Shown here: one piece after another, positions 9,801 through 17,300 of the stretch
Numbering within the stretch: position 1 is the stretch's first letter
Layout of the letters: every line of letters starts with the position of its first letter
The notes under the pieces: model-generated
Told to the model about the DNA's origin: nothing
What the model saw: the letters and a program-made list of their open reading frames with translations, nothing else
Database searches by the model: none
Origin: a virus
Direction: 5' to 3' (one strand)
Length of the DNA stretch: 31,699 nucleotides
IMG/VR virus record: IMGVR_UViG_3300020193_000086
Coordinates: 1 to 31,699 of that record
Program-made: the position numbers and the translations under genes

Positions 9801-11135
9801 GAGACCTTTTTCTAGTTCTGGGTTTTCATTTGGCTCAAGACTGGCGCTTATCTCATTGATAATGTCGCTATACGATGATGAACGACGCCCTTTCGGGTTC
9901 CCGATTTCCGACCGCGCGTTCCGTTCTCCTCCGCCACCTGGCTTTCGGTCACTGGCTTTTTCCAGTTGCCTAATCATTCTGTCGGCTGTTCCGTCAACAC
10001 TTGCGCGACGTGCTGTTTCATACGGAACACCAGCAAACTCTCCAACACGGCCATCTCTGTAGTAAACGACCATATCTCCGTTGTCGAGGTCGTACGTAAT
10101 TCGAGAGGCCAATTTCGAACCCCTCGTATCAATCAATCCGAGTCTCTTGCGTTTTAGTCTTGGACCGCTACCGTCATCTGTTCCGTCATATGGTGGAACG
10201 GAGGCCGCCATTGAACGCGCGCCTCGTCTTGCAGTTGACCTTGCCCCATCAGTAAATCGCGTTGGGTCTGGCATTTCGCGCCACGTTCCATCAAAAATCA
10301 TTCCGTCGTTGTCTATGTCGCGACGTGTTCTTGGGTCCATGTCTCCCGATATGAATCGTTGAGCAAGGCCGCGCGCTCGGCTTCTACCACGGTTTGGCGT
10401 GAGCGCTCTGCCAGCAGCCCCCAGGGACCTACCAATTGCATACCCAAGGCGACTCTTCGTAAAAACATCCACAATTTCTTTGGTTGATTGTCCAACGATG
10501 TCACGCTTAATCACCAAACCGCCAGAGTTTTGAATAATCTGCTTATTAATGCTGTGATTTATTCTTTGACCAAATTTTCTTTCTGCCCCAGCGGACATAT
10601 TGGCTTGAATAACGTGTCGAGCAGCATGCCGTGATGCTCTATTTGGTTTTGCGTTGAATGAATTCGTTTCATTATTAAACGCCAGTTGATGCGTTCTGAC
10701 CTTAAATGCAATCTCTCCTTGAATGACGGATTGTTTAAAGTTCCCAACCTTAAACTTCACCGCCACATTTTTTGCGCGAGGCTCGATTGGCAATGGCTTA
10801 TCAACCAACGACGGATATTTGGAAACATTGGGAATGGCTTGAGACTCAATCGCAAACGACAAGGTCTTGGTGTTTATTGTTGCCTGACCAGCCAGGGCAG
10901 CATCTGCTGAACTGAGAATAATGCTCTTCATTACCTCGTCTGACATACCAGAAAATTCACCAACAGAAACACCCATGGGAAGTTGGTCAAGAGATGCACC
11001 GTTTGCGTTGGCCCACTGCGCCCACTCGATGCCCTTATCTGACCATCCGTAGTACTTGACAGAGCCAGTTGACTTCACCACAACACCAAAGTTGACCCCA
11101 CGAACAACGTTTTTTAGGATTGCGTACTGTCTCAT
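3828..11135 (-). CDS. Giant modular virion-cassette protein with repeated helical units, ADP-ribosyltransferase-like and kinase-like domains
   Basis: This protein has 2435 residues. In order: a unique N-terminus; a basic Gly/Arg segment; DxDxDGMIFDGTWREMPDP with Asp 273, 275 and 277; GARS at 297 and 305; a KTSC-like domain at about 338-395; then a long array of helical units broken by NARS (406), GAPS (503), GARS (912), GAQS (1062), GARS (1153, 1291, 1385), GAQS (1476) and GARS (1507). Units at 1305-1368 and 1414-1476 are clear homologues. Residues about 1880-2140 resemble ADP-ribosyltransferases (IIRGTG with R1905, then YGVGEYF at 1937-1943). Residues 2215-2435 resemble a HipA/PI-kinase-like domain (K2240, DAWLANWD ending at D2319, N2325, LDVGG with D2338). 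The start overlaps the previous stop as ATGA with no ribosome site, implying translational coupling. Overall role is inferred: packaged multi-effector precursor. A tape measure is less likely. Confidence 0.85.
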   Translation of the reverse strand: MRQYAILKNVVRGVNFGVVVKSTGSVKYYGWSDKGIEWAQWANANGASLDQLPMGVSVGEFSGMSDEVMKSIILSSADAALAGQATINTKTLSFAIESQAIPNVSKYPSLVDKPLPIEPRAKNVAVKFKVGNFKQSVIQGEIAFKVRTHQLAFNNETNSFNAKPNRASRHAARHVIQANMSAGAERKFGQRINHSINKQIIQNSGGLVIKRDIVGQSTKEIVDVFTKSRLGYAIGRSLGAAGRALTPNRGRSRARGLAQRFISGDMDPRTRRDIDNDGMIFDGTWREMPDPTRFTDGARSTARRGARSMAASVPPYDGTDDGSGPRLKRKRLGLIDTRGSKLASRITYDLDNGDMVVYYRDGRVGEFAGVPYETARRASVDGTADRMIRQLEKASDRKPGGGGERNARSEIGNPKGRRSSSYSDIINEISASLEPNENPELEKGLQKAKRGIGLTPAENKLVMSKLNEEKNKRKYANDSRIDDLIDELKSWESIGKEKDRDRGAPSSSGDRERRGSSRTWNLQDSVRKSKTPMDKRESGPLRKQKGTRGEERRRLTRGTEGRSAASRSRDPLDSRISRAPMIRLREGKIRKPRGTRGEERSRLRRADRSAASRSQLPDGFDKLDFAASVDDFARMAQGDDFDGALLRAQRMDGVDADQPNETSQLAAGVISTLSAMDFNENQTVPEQRKMIKEAIAKTIERMGLRMSVEQTKPFENYLAAINGGLDADAASALRALESGGAPGVSASVYAHRANVLEAMAAYAFKKIDLDNPESIKQYKASRGFKAKYGPALDATINRYLYSDLGRSQLMGEPITDSEAARELNGAKQKLLAAGPFNGDGADLSLNELLYMSSAIKDLLDDSGENSSLKKTMDELFDIIQRVSDPRNREMGRRRRAAPGKPDTEQADPLDRGARSRGPLSDKEMQKAATDKANDLLGQLEGWDNPDWEYDDGVDDVARRWAAQNVDEPWLYAMVRDMQEDFALQDGTEADNKANFLKGVLNALDREEDRRNEQDFVPEKIDMTDMTPEEREANRPSNVSEAEYRRLTQREIARRERIENERGAQSRSRYREPEDIEPTEPPPFKPRPGGSVDESRRRSEEQKYRNFFQQDLERIQRQLVNGEISPDEAESQREAVFRRWLADEKKRKASRERGARSESDLSRSMDDYEVDTRFAQQIRQGKLTRRRMILSQTVFGLMQNPGDMFGSGDDLDRNLARLSRMQLALTFGERLSSDDMQFLFGSVKNILMHPDVGRDDRATFSLMLDDYMRNVLRDIFGGTGQRPDDDDDGGRGARSSSGPNNDLGNDIDDAIMIIAKARRGEPVSEKEATLVAAQMELLMAADAKVEIDEDERVMLLDLYKQFEDIIKKGRGSGKFIVPPMAPKDRGARSEETGREGSGLSRWNWVPRDYVPTDSDIEDAITSIVKLKAGEKITNKEAAMVLQVLDQMKGPDALFPLDEDQRVEILDLIKAIQTDMRGAQSRSTRRAVDDSLSTRMSKANVSRAASPRGARSASSAARTPVSAGFENRRLNFTELEGRLGRDDIDGDGQYFASLSDEEKAKVEGALGKAKEELTTKLKETFEEYWEAQSRGAKKQSIRAARQRAKGKGGRYAPRPADSAITREDVEEMTLRLIDAVNAGSMSMFERDKATGELIVDADGNLKLRSEFLKVQKMLDNMLTILNMEEDKDFSRLEHLSAEVKKLVAKEVGKPDTNFTKNPSSVAQAGGGYDKLLPKDVASDQELGKGVKLAAGKRILRTNPRREARALARSRRLNRGAFRTGQVIDPKLQVAQRKLRFQALKRKMIARFTKTKDADALSGDLAARKKELTPIAVDNKGIVTITPQYINMLAILSGDKTAAKERKKLSQRDYDKLLYDLWENSGFSDEPILVDEDQIRTLIAAGWQPIIRGTGAETVNSETYVEQFLTSPGRFIPGQGARAYGVGEYFRIAGTTAWGGYDGGPNDRHSIIGLIPPSADIVDASELKREIQVMRNLTNAIIEQEKIVGGREVISKMTPGEFAEMAKKGLPDLSKETSRSGQIIKQMIDKLEELDKQPDSPQKTEETRKIIAAINYLDDFTKQSANSDSNIGYFAPIIGVDGIDTNSGSGTSPGVIDSPFLLHNRSMLVAFLAPTTRSEADRMTKKADGSIVGNIWRTWKTRPDRSREGSAGGMVRTRRGRRRRGTDGDGGADGDSSTPTPPTSVPVSATPKSGVTVDTWNESNPPSVGSNPATMLTDPMGTKYYTKLKKAGESPAQALERMETEVLAGKLYELAGVPVADLQMGIRGGEPVMLSRMIQSSMPSGRSDNDAARQNFVVDAWLANWDAPLNDNIKIDKNGRAVRLDVGGSLDYRAQGAKKGSGGTMAFGPKVGEMTSLQKRGNVDFTNMDKAELKRQALGLSVITDDMIRQQVSAIVSDPARAKMLADTLIARRDDIVANWGK
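6708..6896 (-). repeat. Helical repeat unit, copy 2, ending in GAQS
   Basis: These bases encode residues 1414-1476 of the 2435-aa protein. The unit matches residues 1305-1368 (DI-DAI, GE, KEA, ED-R, LDL in register, about 109 residues apart). It is preceded by GARS at 1385 and followed by RGAQS at 1475-1479. The similarity is at protein level; codons differ, so the duplication is old. Confidence 0.7.
7032..7223 (-). repeat. Helical repeat unit, copy 1, between two GARS motifs
   Basis: These bases encode residues 1305-1368 of the 2435-aa protein, flanked by GARS at 1291 and 1385. The unit starts DIDDAIMIIAKARRGEP and is homologous to the next unit. A weaker relative (DLDRNLARLSRMQLALTFGE) lies between GARS 1153 and 1291. 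Another (LEKGLQKAKRGIGLTPAENK) lies between NARS 406 and GAPS 503. Confidence 0.7.
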
Positions 11136-13195
11136 GTTGGGCCAGACATTAGTTGTGATAGTTGTTCTGCTTCTCTGGTTAACGCTTCAAGCCTCTGTTC
11201 GTACAGGGCCTGGATAATGTTCAAGTGAATTTTTTCTCCAGCAGAGAGTTTTCCATCTCCGTAAAGCCTTGACTTAAAGTCGCCAAAGTTGAACGCTCTT
11301 GCGCGAACAATAAGTGTAGCAATAAATTTCAAATGCTGGGCCTTCTGTTGCTCTTTTAGTTCTTGATAGTGCTTCAGGTACAGCGAGTTTTCTTCTTTTT
11401 TGAGCAATCGTCCCAGAGAGAGTCTGGTTCTTTCTGCTATGGATATCTTTGACAAATCGGTTAATCCAGCGCCTTGATTCTGCAGTGGGACAATCTTCTT
11501 TTTTCCACCCAACGTAACAATATCTACGGACCCAGGATTTCTGTTTCTGGTATCTGTCAAGATGTCGGAAATCATTAGTCTTGCAACTTCCGTAAACGGA
11601 GCAGAGGAAAACGACGCATCCGCATCGGTTTTACCGCCTTTGACCGCAGTTTCTGAATCTTCAATCACGTACCTTCGATTGTCGCCAAGTCCAACAAACG
11701 CAATGTTGGGCGCCTCAACGCCAAGGTGCTGTTGAACTTCGGAAGCGTAGCGTTGCGCCAGTGCCTCAAACTTTGCCGAAGGCGATTGTTCAATGTACTT
11801 GTCGCCGTTTGGCATGGTCAACATTAGGCGATTTTTGCCTATTGAATCTCTCTTGATTTGCGACATTTTATTTAGTGATTGCTGCAATATGTCTGGGGAA
11901 ATCTTGGAAAGTGGGCCGCCACGGTTAATGTGGGCAGTTGCGGCAGCAACGGTCGTTATCATGCCGCCAAGAGATTGTGCAACCTGTTGTTCGCGTGGTG
12001 TCGGCGCTGCTTCTTCAGTCTCCGTGACCTGACTATCACCCCTCTTGGCGCGCTTACGGAACGCCATTTCGGTCCATCGCTGTTTCCCGTTTTTCCCAAT
12101 TGCGTTTGGATTGCTAATACCAGAGAACGACTCCGAGTAAGACATTCCCTCCCCTGTTTCCTGCGCAACCATTTTCAATCTTGACGACGGGTCACTTGAA
12201 TTACTTGATTGAATCGCCGTATTTACGGTTCTACCCAATTTTCGTCTTTCCCCGATACTCAATTGTCGCCGCTTTTCTAGCGTGAGAACAGAGCCCCCTG
12301 GAAGGACGTACTTAAGACTTTGTACTCCCGTGTTCGACAAAAGACCCAATTCATCCTGCCCTATCTGGTCTGGACTGGAAACGCTCATCATGTATGTGGC
12401 ATTTTCCATGTCTCTATTGTCTGGAATAGTTCGCAGAACGGACGGTGGAACAACTGGTTCCAGAACAAAACCATCCCTACGGACCATTCTGGTCGTAGGG
12501 GTATCGACAGAACCCAATGGTTTCACGAGTTTCTTGACTTCGGCCAATGCTTTTTGCGGATTGGAAACAGTTACCTTTGGAATCTGTGGCTGGCGTGATA
12601 CGCCTTGTTCTCCTGGCATCTGTCCAGCACCAAGTGGTGTCGCCGTGGTGTTTACATTTGGAGATTCTTGTCTGATTGTTCTAGCAAGCAAAGAGATTGC
12701 AGCACCAAGTGGTCCAGGAATTGCAAACAATTTTTGACCGCACGTAGAAAATCTGTTGTCCGTAAATCTTCCGCCGTATTGAAAGCCCTCAGGGCATCTT
12801 GAATACCCGTCACCACCCCTACGCATACCTGGCAGACCTGGCAATCCTGGCGTCAGCGTTCTTGTTAATGATGACCTAATTGGACTCCTAATCACGCTCA
12901 GGTTTCCAGGGGTGAGCGCGGAGCCAACGGCTTGAATGCCCTGAAGAATCGGATTGTTTGAAGCAACGGCACCGATTCTCTTAAATTCAATATCTCTGCC
13001 CCTGCCGCTTCGCTTGACCAATGCTTTGAACGATATGAGTTCGTGACGGGATGCCGAATAGTTTTTGAACACCATATTGGGGGCTGTGTCAAAATTACGA
13101 AATACAACCCTAGTTTTTACAATTTCAACATCAGGGCAGCACAAACTTTTCTGCCTGATTTTTTTGATTTCCGAAATCATATTTTTATTGGCCAT
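11132..13195 (-). CDS. Modular virion-cassette protein with RCPxG/FTD Cys motif and a degenerate kinase-like C-terminus
   Basis: I place the start at ATG 13195 (687 aa), two bases after the previous TAG and behind a GTGGAT ribosome site. An upstream GTG at 13210 is in frame but lies inside the 223-aa gene. A Leu/Pro/Gly stretch near residues 105-120 precedes RCPEGF...FTD...STCG with C134 and C152. The same C-x17-C motif with FTD in register occurs in the 2506-aa protein. Roughly residues 430-590 resemble the kinase-like end of the 2435-aa protein (YIEQ...EVQQHLGVEAPNIAFVG, then ISDILTDTRNRN). However, the DxG-like site reads PLQNQGAG, so the catalytic Asp appears lost. The rest is helical and Lys/Glu-rich. 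There is no exact GARS. The stop overlaps the next start as ATGA. Function is unknown. Confidence 0.82.
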   Translation of the reverse strand: MANKNMISEIKKIRQKSLCCPDVEIVKTRVVFRNFDTAPNMVFKNYSASRHELISFKALVKRSGRGRDIEFKRIGAVASNNPILQGIQAVGSALTPGNLSVIRSPIRSSLTRTLTPGLPGLPGMRRGGDGYSRCPEGFQYGGRFTDNRFSTCGQKLFAIPGPLGAAISLLARTIRQESPNVNTTATPLGAGQMPGEQGVSRQPQIPKVTVSNPQKALAEVKKLVKPLGSVDTPTTRMVRRDGFVLEPVVPPSVLRTIPDNRDMENATYMMSVSSPDQIGQDELGLLSNTGVQSLKYVLPGGSVLTLEKRRQLSIGERRKLGRTVNTAIQSSNSSDPSSRLKMVAQETGEGMSYSESFSGISNPNAIGKNGKQRWTEMAFRKRAKRGDSQVTETEEAAPTPREQQVAQSLGGMITTVAAATAHINRGGPLSKISPDILQQSLNKMSQIKRDSIGKNRLMLTMPNGDKYIEQSPSAKFEALAQRYASEVQQHLGVEAPNIAFVGLGDNRRYVIEDSETAVKGGKTDADASFSSAPFTEVARLMISDILTDTRNRNPGSVDIVTLGGKKKIVPLQNQGAGLTDLSKISIAERTRLSLGRLLKKEENSLYLKHYQELKEQQKAQHLKFIATLIVRARAFNFGDFKSRLYGDGKLSAGEKIHLNIIQALYEQRLEALTREAEQLSQLMSGPT

Positions 13196-13197
13196 GT

Positions 13198-13869
13198 CTA
13201 TCCACAACACTTTATGCCGTCGTACGGCGCCGTCATGGGAAGTCCGTTGGCATCTTCACCTTCGATTTCCCAATTCTCATCATCTCTAAGGTATTTTACG
13301 AACTCAGGTTCCATAACAAGAAAATCGCTTAGTACTTTTGATGCATGGGCAACGTCGCTGGCTGTCACAACGTTGAGTTCGTCTGTTTTCTGACGCCAAA
13401 TATCATTTGAATAAAAATCATCTTGGGTTTCGGTAAAGTCTTCACTTTTGCCCAGTGCTCGTGTCTTGCCAACGTTTTTGGACAATTTTTGGGGGGCACG
13501 GATTGCGCCGCGCAAATGCCTTAAAAACTGCGTGTTGGTCCAATTTCTTTTTTTGAGTTTCCCCCTGCAGTTTTTCATCCCAGGATGGTGACAACCCTCG
13601 TTGGGCCAGAGTCCTGTCGTTTCGTGGTGCAGCCAGGCGCAGATGTTATTCAACGGATACAGTTCTGGATGGTCTGCAAGAATTATTCTGCAGCGCGTAA
13701 ACCCACCAGGCTTACGCATTATTGGCCGCCAATATCGTAAAAGCCTTTCCAAATTTCCTCTTCTTGGGCCATAGCCGCGAAGAATGTCGCCAGTAATTCG
13801 TTCTTGCGGAAGGTCAAATATGACATCCTGTGGCGCCTTGATGTAATAGAACTCTTCGTTATCTTGCAT
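13198..13869 (-). CDS. Conserved-looking phage protein with Cys/His cluster, function unknown
   Basis: This 223-aa protein has a basic N-terminal half containing RRGNLERLLRYWRPIMRKP (residues 36-54). A dense Cys/His group follows: C60, C77, H81, H82, C93, H94, H95 and C101, around ICAWLHHETTGLWPNEG. This arrangement could bind zinc. The C-terminal 80 residues are acidic. I recall similar RGNLERLLRYWRPIM proteins in actinobacterial phages annotated as hypothetical, but I cannot assign a function. It has no GARS motif. The ATG lies inside the last codons of the 155-aa gene (an 11-base overlap), behind an AAGAGCAG ribosome site. It ends two bases before the start of the 687-aa gene, so the three are probably cotranslated. 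Confidence 0.85.
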   Translation of the reverse strand: MQDNEEFYYIKAPQDVIFDLPQERITGDILRGYGPRRGNLERLLRYWRPIMRKPGGFTRCRIILADHPELYPLNNICAWLHHETTGLWPNEGCHHPGMKNCRGKLKKRNWTNTQFLRHLRGAIRAPQKLSKNVGKTRALGKSEDFTETQDDFYSNDIWRQKTDELNVVTASDVAHASKVLSDFLVMEPEFVKYLRDDENWEIEGEDANGLPMTAPYDGIKCCG

Positions 13870-14326
13870 TTTCTGCTCTTAAATCTCGTTGAATTCGCTT
13901 TATCTTTCGGGTCGGCCCTGTTGCCCATGAATCCGTCATTTGCGGTGACATAACTTGTGTATTTCTCGCAAGTTTGAAGTCTGTTGCTCGATTGTGAAAG
14001 ACAAGCATTTTTTGTTTTCTCTTCAATACGTCGTCATTGATAATGACGTTAGACAACAGACCTTGTGCAACTGGTATCGCTTTGTCTACAAACATAGAAT
14101 ACCAGTGAATTGGGGTTGTTGACTGATGCCCTTGCCATAGGTATTTGTGAAATTCCGTATTTAGAATTTTCGTCATTCTTGGGTTGGCGTCAACAAATTC
14201 CCAGAAATTAGTTACAGTGCCATGACCAATGGCATTTACAATCACGCAGTCGTTTTTTTGTTCCCATGCATCAGCAACAAAATAGACTTTGCTGTTTTGG
14301 TTTTTTCCTACAAGTATTGATTTCAT
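13859..14326 (-). CDS. Hypothetical protein of the virion operon
   Basis: This is a 155-aa protein whose family I do not recognise. The N-terminal third alternates hydrophobic and polar residues (KVYFVADAW, CVIVNAIGHG) like a small beta-rich fold. The rest is mixed, with several aromatic residues, and ends in a basic tail (TRKIKRIQRDLRAENAR). It has no signal peptide, membrane span or GARS motif. The ATG is 8 bases after the stop of the 2506-aa gene, and AAAGG in that space serves as ribosome site. The stop overlaps the start of the 223-aa gene. Operon position suggests a structural or assembly role. Confidence 0.78.
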   Translation of the reverse strand: MKSILVGKNQNSKVYFVADAWEQKNDCVIVNAIGHGTVTNFWEFVDANPRMTKILNTEFHKYLWQGHQSTTPIHWYSMFVDKAIPVAQGLLSNVIINDDVLKRKQKMLVFHNRATDFKLARNTQVMSPQMTDSWATGPTRKIKRIQRDLRAENAR

Positions 14327-14334
14327 GAATGCCT

Positions 14335-17300
14335 TTATCTGTAGAGGTCGCTTACACGCTTTGGGGGACGGAACGTTTTTGGCTTTCGCCGTTTAAGCAG
14401 TCGACGAGCGAGTCTTCGACCAATTGTAACAGATTCGTCTTCGATTGCTTGCCTGACCACATTTCCATACGACGCTACGGATATTGGGGAATCAAAATAT
14501 TCATATGTTCCAACAATATTTCCCCGTATGTCAAAATAATAACCACCCTGAGCGGCTTCGATTAAGCCTTCTTTCCCACGCGGCACATTGTATTTACCGA
14601 CAACACTGCCGTCGGCACTATACAACCTTCCATTCTTGGCGTGGCCATCAACGTTCGGTAGCCAGAAGGCGTTTGGACCAAATTCGCTGTCATGGTCAAC
14701 ATCAATATCTCTAAGGTCAATACCTTTTGCTGGTCGGAAATTTGGATTTCCCCTATTCAGCATGGCATTTAGTCTTGCCGCTGATGCCCTTTCTTGAGCA
14801 GAAACTGTCTGATTTCTTGGCATATCGATTCCGCCAGCCCGAATCCAATTTTCTTCTATTCGTGTCATTTCATCAATGAGCAAATCACGCTCATATGCGC
14901 TGATTTGATAACCATTTTCAAGACGTTCCAGCATCGCAACCCGCGTAGATGGCTTGTCCATATTCATGCTGTCACTTAGTCGCTTGGCACGCTCTCTTCT
15001 TTCGCGTAAAAATTCTTTTACGTCTGGAGGCATGTCGGTAATTTTAAATGTTGTATCGTCTGGATATTCCCCGCGGCTGCTACTCATGGACCGTGCTCCT
15101 CTTTCATTTTTTTTCTTATTTTTATTTCGTTTGCGTTCAACGCCTTCAGCAAACAATTTCCCTAGAGGTGACAAATGGCGAGAATGCTTCACCTCTTCGC
15201 CGTCAACATTATATTTAGATGCCAATTCCATCATCTCTGTAGCCAAACCAGAACGCTGTCTATCTTCATCTACGGTTACATCCGAAATGGTCATATCATT
15301 CGGGTCGTTTAAACCAGCGGGGTCTGCATACCCCTTCTTGGCGAACAAAGCGCCAATATTCTTACCACTTTCGTCCGCAATCCAAATACTGACATCCTTT
15401 TTAGGCGGAACATCAGGGTTCGTGTAATCAATAGTGGAAACCACTCTTGCAGTGACTTTTCTTCCTTTTGAATCATTGAAAGACAGCCTTACTTCGCGTT
15501 GTTCTATGTTTTGTTTATTTCTCGGAGTTTTAATATCCGAAATGACAGTTTCTTTTTGAGGGATTGTCCTACTCATCGCGTAGGGCGGCAATTTTCTGTT
15601 TAGTGCAGTGCGCTGCAAAATTGGCTTAGGGCCGTCATCCCTCAACTCCTGCTGCATGCTTACGGCATCATGACCACGAACGACATTGTTGTGCCGATTT
15701 ATTTTTTCAGTAATCGTCCTCATGTACTCTTTTGTTTTTGCTTCATCAATCTCTTGCATCGCATCAACCCCTTTGTCTGCTATGCCGAATTCTTTCGCAA
15801 AAATAATTGCCAACGGAAGAATTTCTGAAATGTTTCCATCTATCACTGTCGCACTCATATGATGGTTGTTGTCAAGTACACCATCAAGCCCATCTGCTGC
15901 TGCCACCGCTCCGAATCGATGATGTCCATCGATTACGTAACCGTCGCTGGTTACAAAAATTGGTTTTTTGGATGGGTCGAACATTTTGTCTCGCGCTTCA
16001 TCAATTGCTTCCTGCGAGGCGCCCTGTCTTGTCAATTCCTCTACTTTGTCTAAGCCCTTTTTGTAACTATCAAACATTCCAGCAACTTGCTCACCCTTCA
16101 TCTCGCCCTGAGTAGACTTAAGTGTGCTTGTGGGAACTTTTTGTACCGTCTTCCCATCGGCTGTGGTCTTTAACTTGTAACCCCGTCGTCTTAGATATTC
16201 AACAAATTCGTCAGAAACATCGACTTCTTGGTCATTTAGAAACTTCGCAAGTTTTTTTTCTGCTTTTTCTATTTCTGACCGTGGGGCGCCAGCCTCCTTT
16301 AGTTGTTGTACCTTGCTCTCAAGTTCAGCAACCTGCGCATCAAACTTCTTTTGGGCCTGTGAGCCTGGAACTGGCCTTCCTGATGTTTGCGGCATCGCAT
16401 TCCTGGGGATGCCCTTGTTGCCAAGGCAAAACGCACTTGCGCCAATTTGGGTAACTTGACATAAGTCAAACACAAAACGTTTGAATTGCGCTTTGCTTAC
16501 TACACCATCCGTTACTTCAAGTATTTTTTCAATTTCTGCATCTGTTTTGCCCTCGTCCTTCAATTTCTTGCGCATTGCCGCAGCGGCGTCATTCATTTCC
16601 CTTAGTGATGCAACCATTTCGCCAATCTCCTGCATGAACATTGCCGACCCCTCCACGCTTGGCATGTCTACGTCGTAGCCGTTCAATAGTGCCTCGACAC
16701 CCTCTTCGACTGTATTTACAACCTTTTTGGGACGTACGGGTCTTTGGCCAATCGGTGTTGCCTCAACGTCTTTGATTCGCTTTTCCATAAAGGCGTTGAA
16801 TCTCGCTTCAGCGGCTTTTTTCCCAGCCTCAACCAGGTCCCTATCTGCTCTTCTCGATGCAACAAGCCCCATGATTTTTTCGCCGTACGCCTTTGCTTTT
16901 TCTGGGTCATTCGTTGCAACAGTTTTTTTCTTAATGCCCACCTCTTCGGTAAACTGATTTGCCAACTGGAGAATTCTCAAAATTGGAAGGTCAACTCTTT
17001 CAACGGGCATCTGATGAGTCCCTTGACTGCCACCGCGAAACTCTTTGCCAAGTGTCGCGGCCCAGCGATGATGTCCGTCAATTACGTAACCATCCCTTGA
17101 TACAAAAATTGCGTCCTTGTTTGGCTTCCACAATCTACGCCCAATCTTGTCTGCAACATCTTCTGCTGCCTTCAATTCTTGTCGCAGCGCCTTGGCCCCA
17201 TCAAGGTCACCCTTTCTAACCAAATCTCTTATTTTGTCTTCTAGTTTTGCAACCTTTTCCTTTGCTTCACCCAACTGCTTCTTGACTTGTTCCAATTCTT

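Noticed and set aside
3828-11135. Tail tape-measure protein
   Set aside because: Size would fit, but the protein has enzyme-like domains, KTSC and DxDxDG cassettes and GARS boundaries. It lacks long uninterrupted coiled-coil with hydrophobic patches and lies upstream of the capsid gene, not among tail genes.
11132-13210. GTG at 13210 as start of the 687-aa gene
   Set aside because: It lies inside the preceding gene, and the ATG at 13195 directly follows that gene's stop with a GTGGAT site in front.
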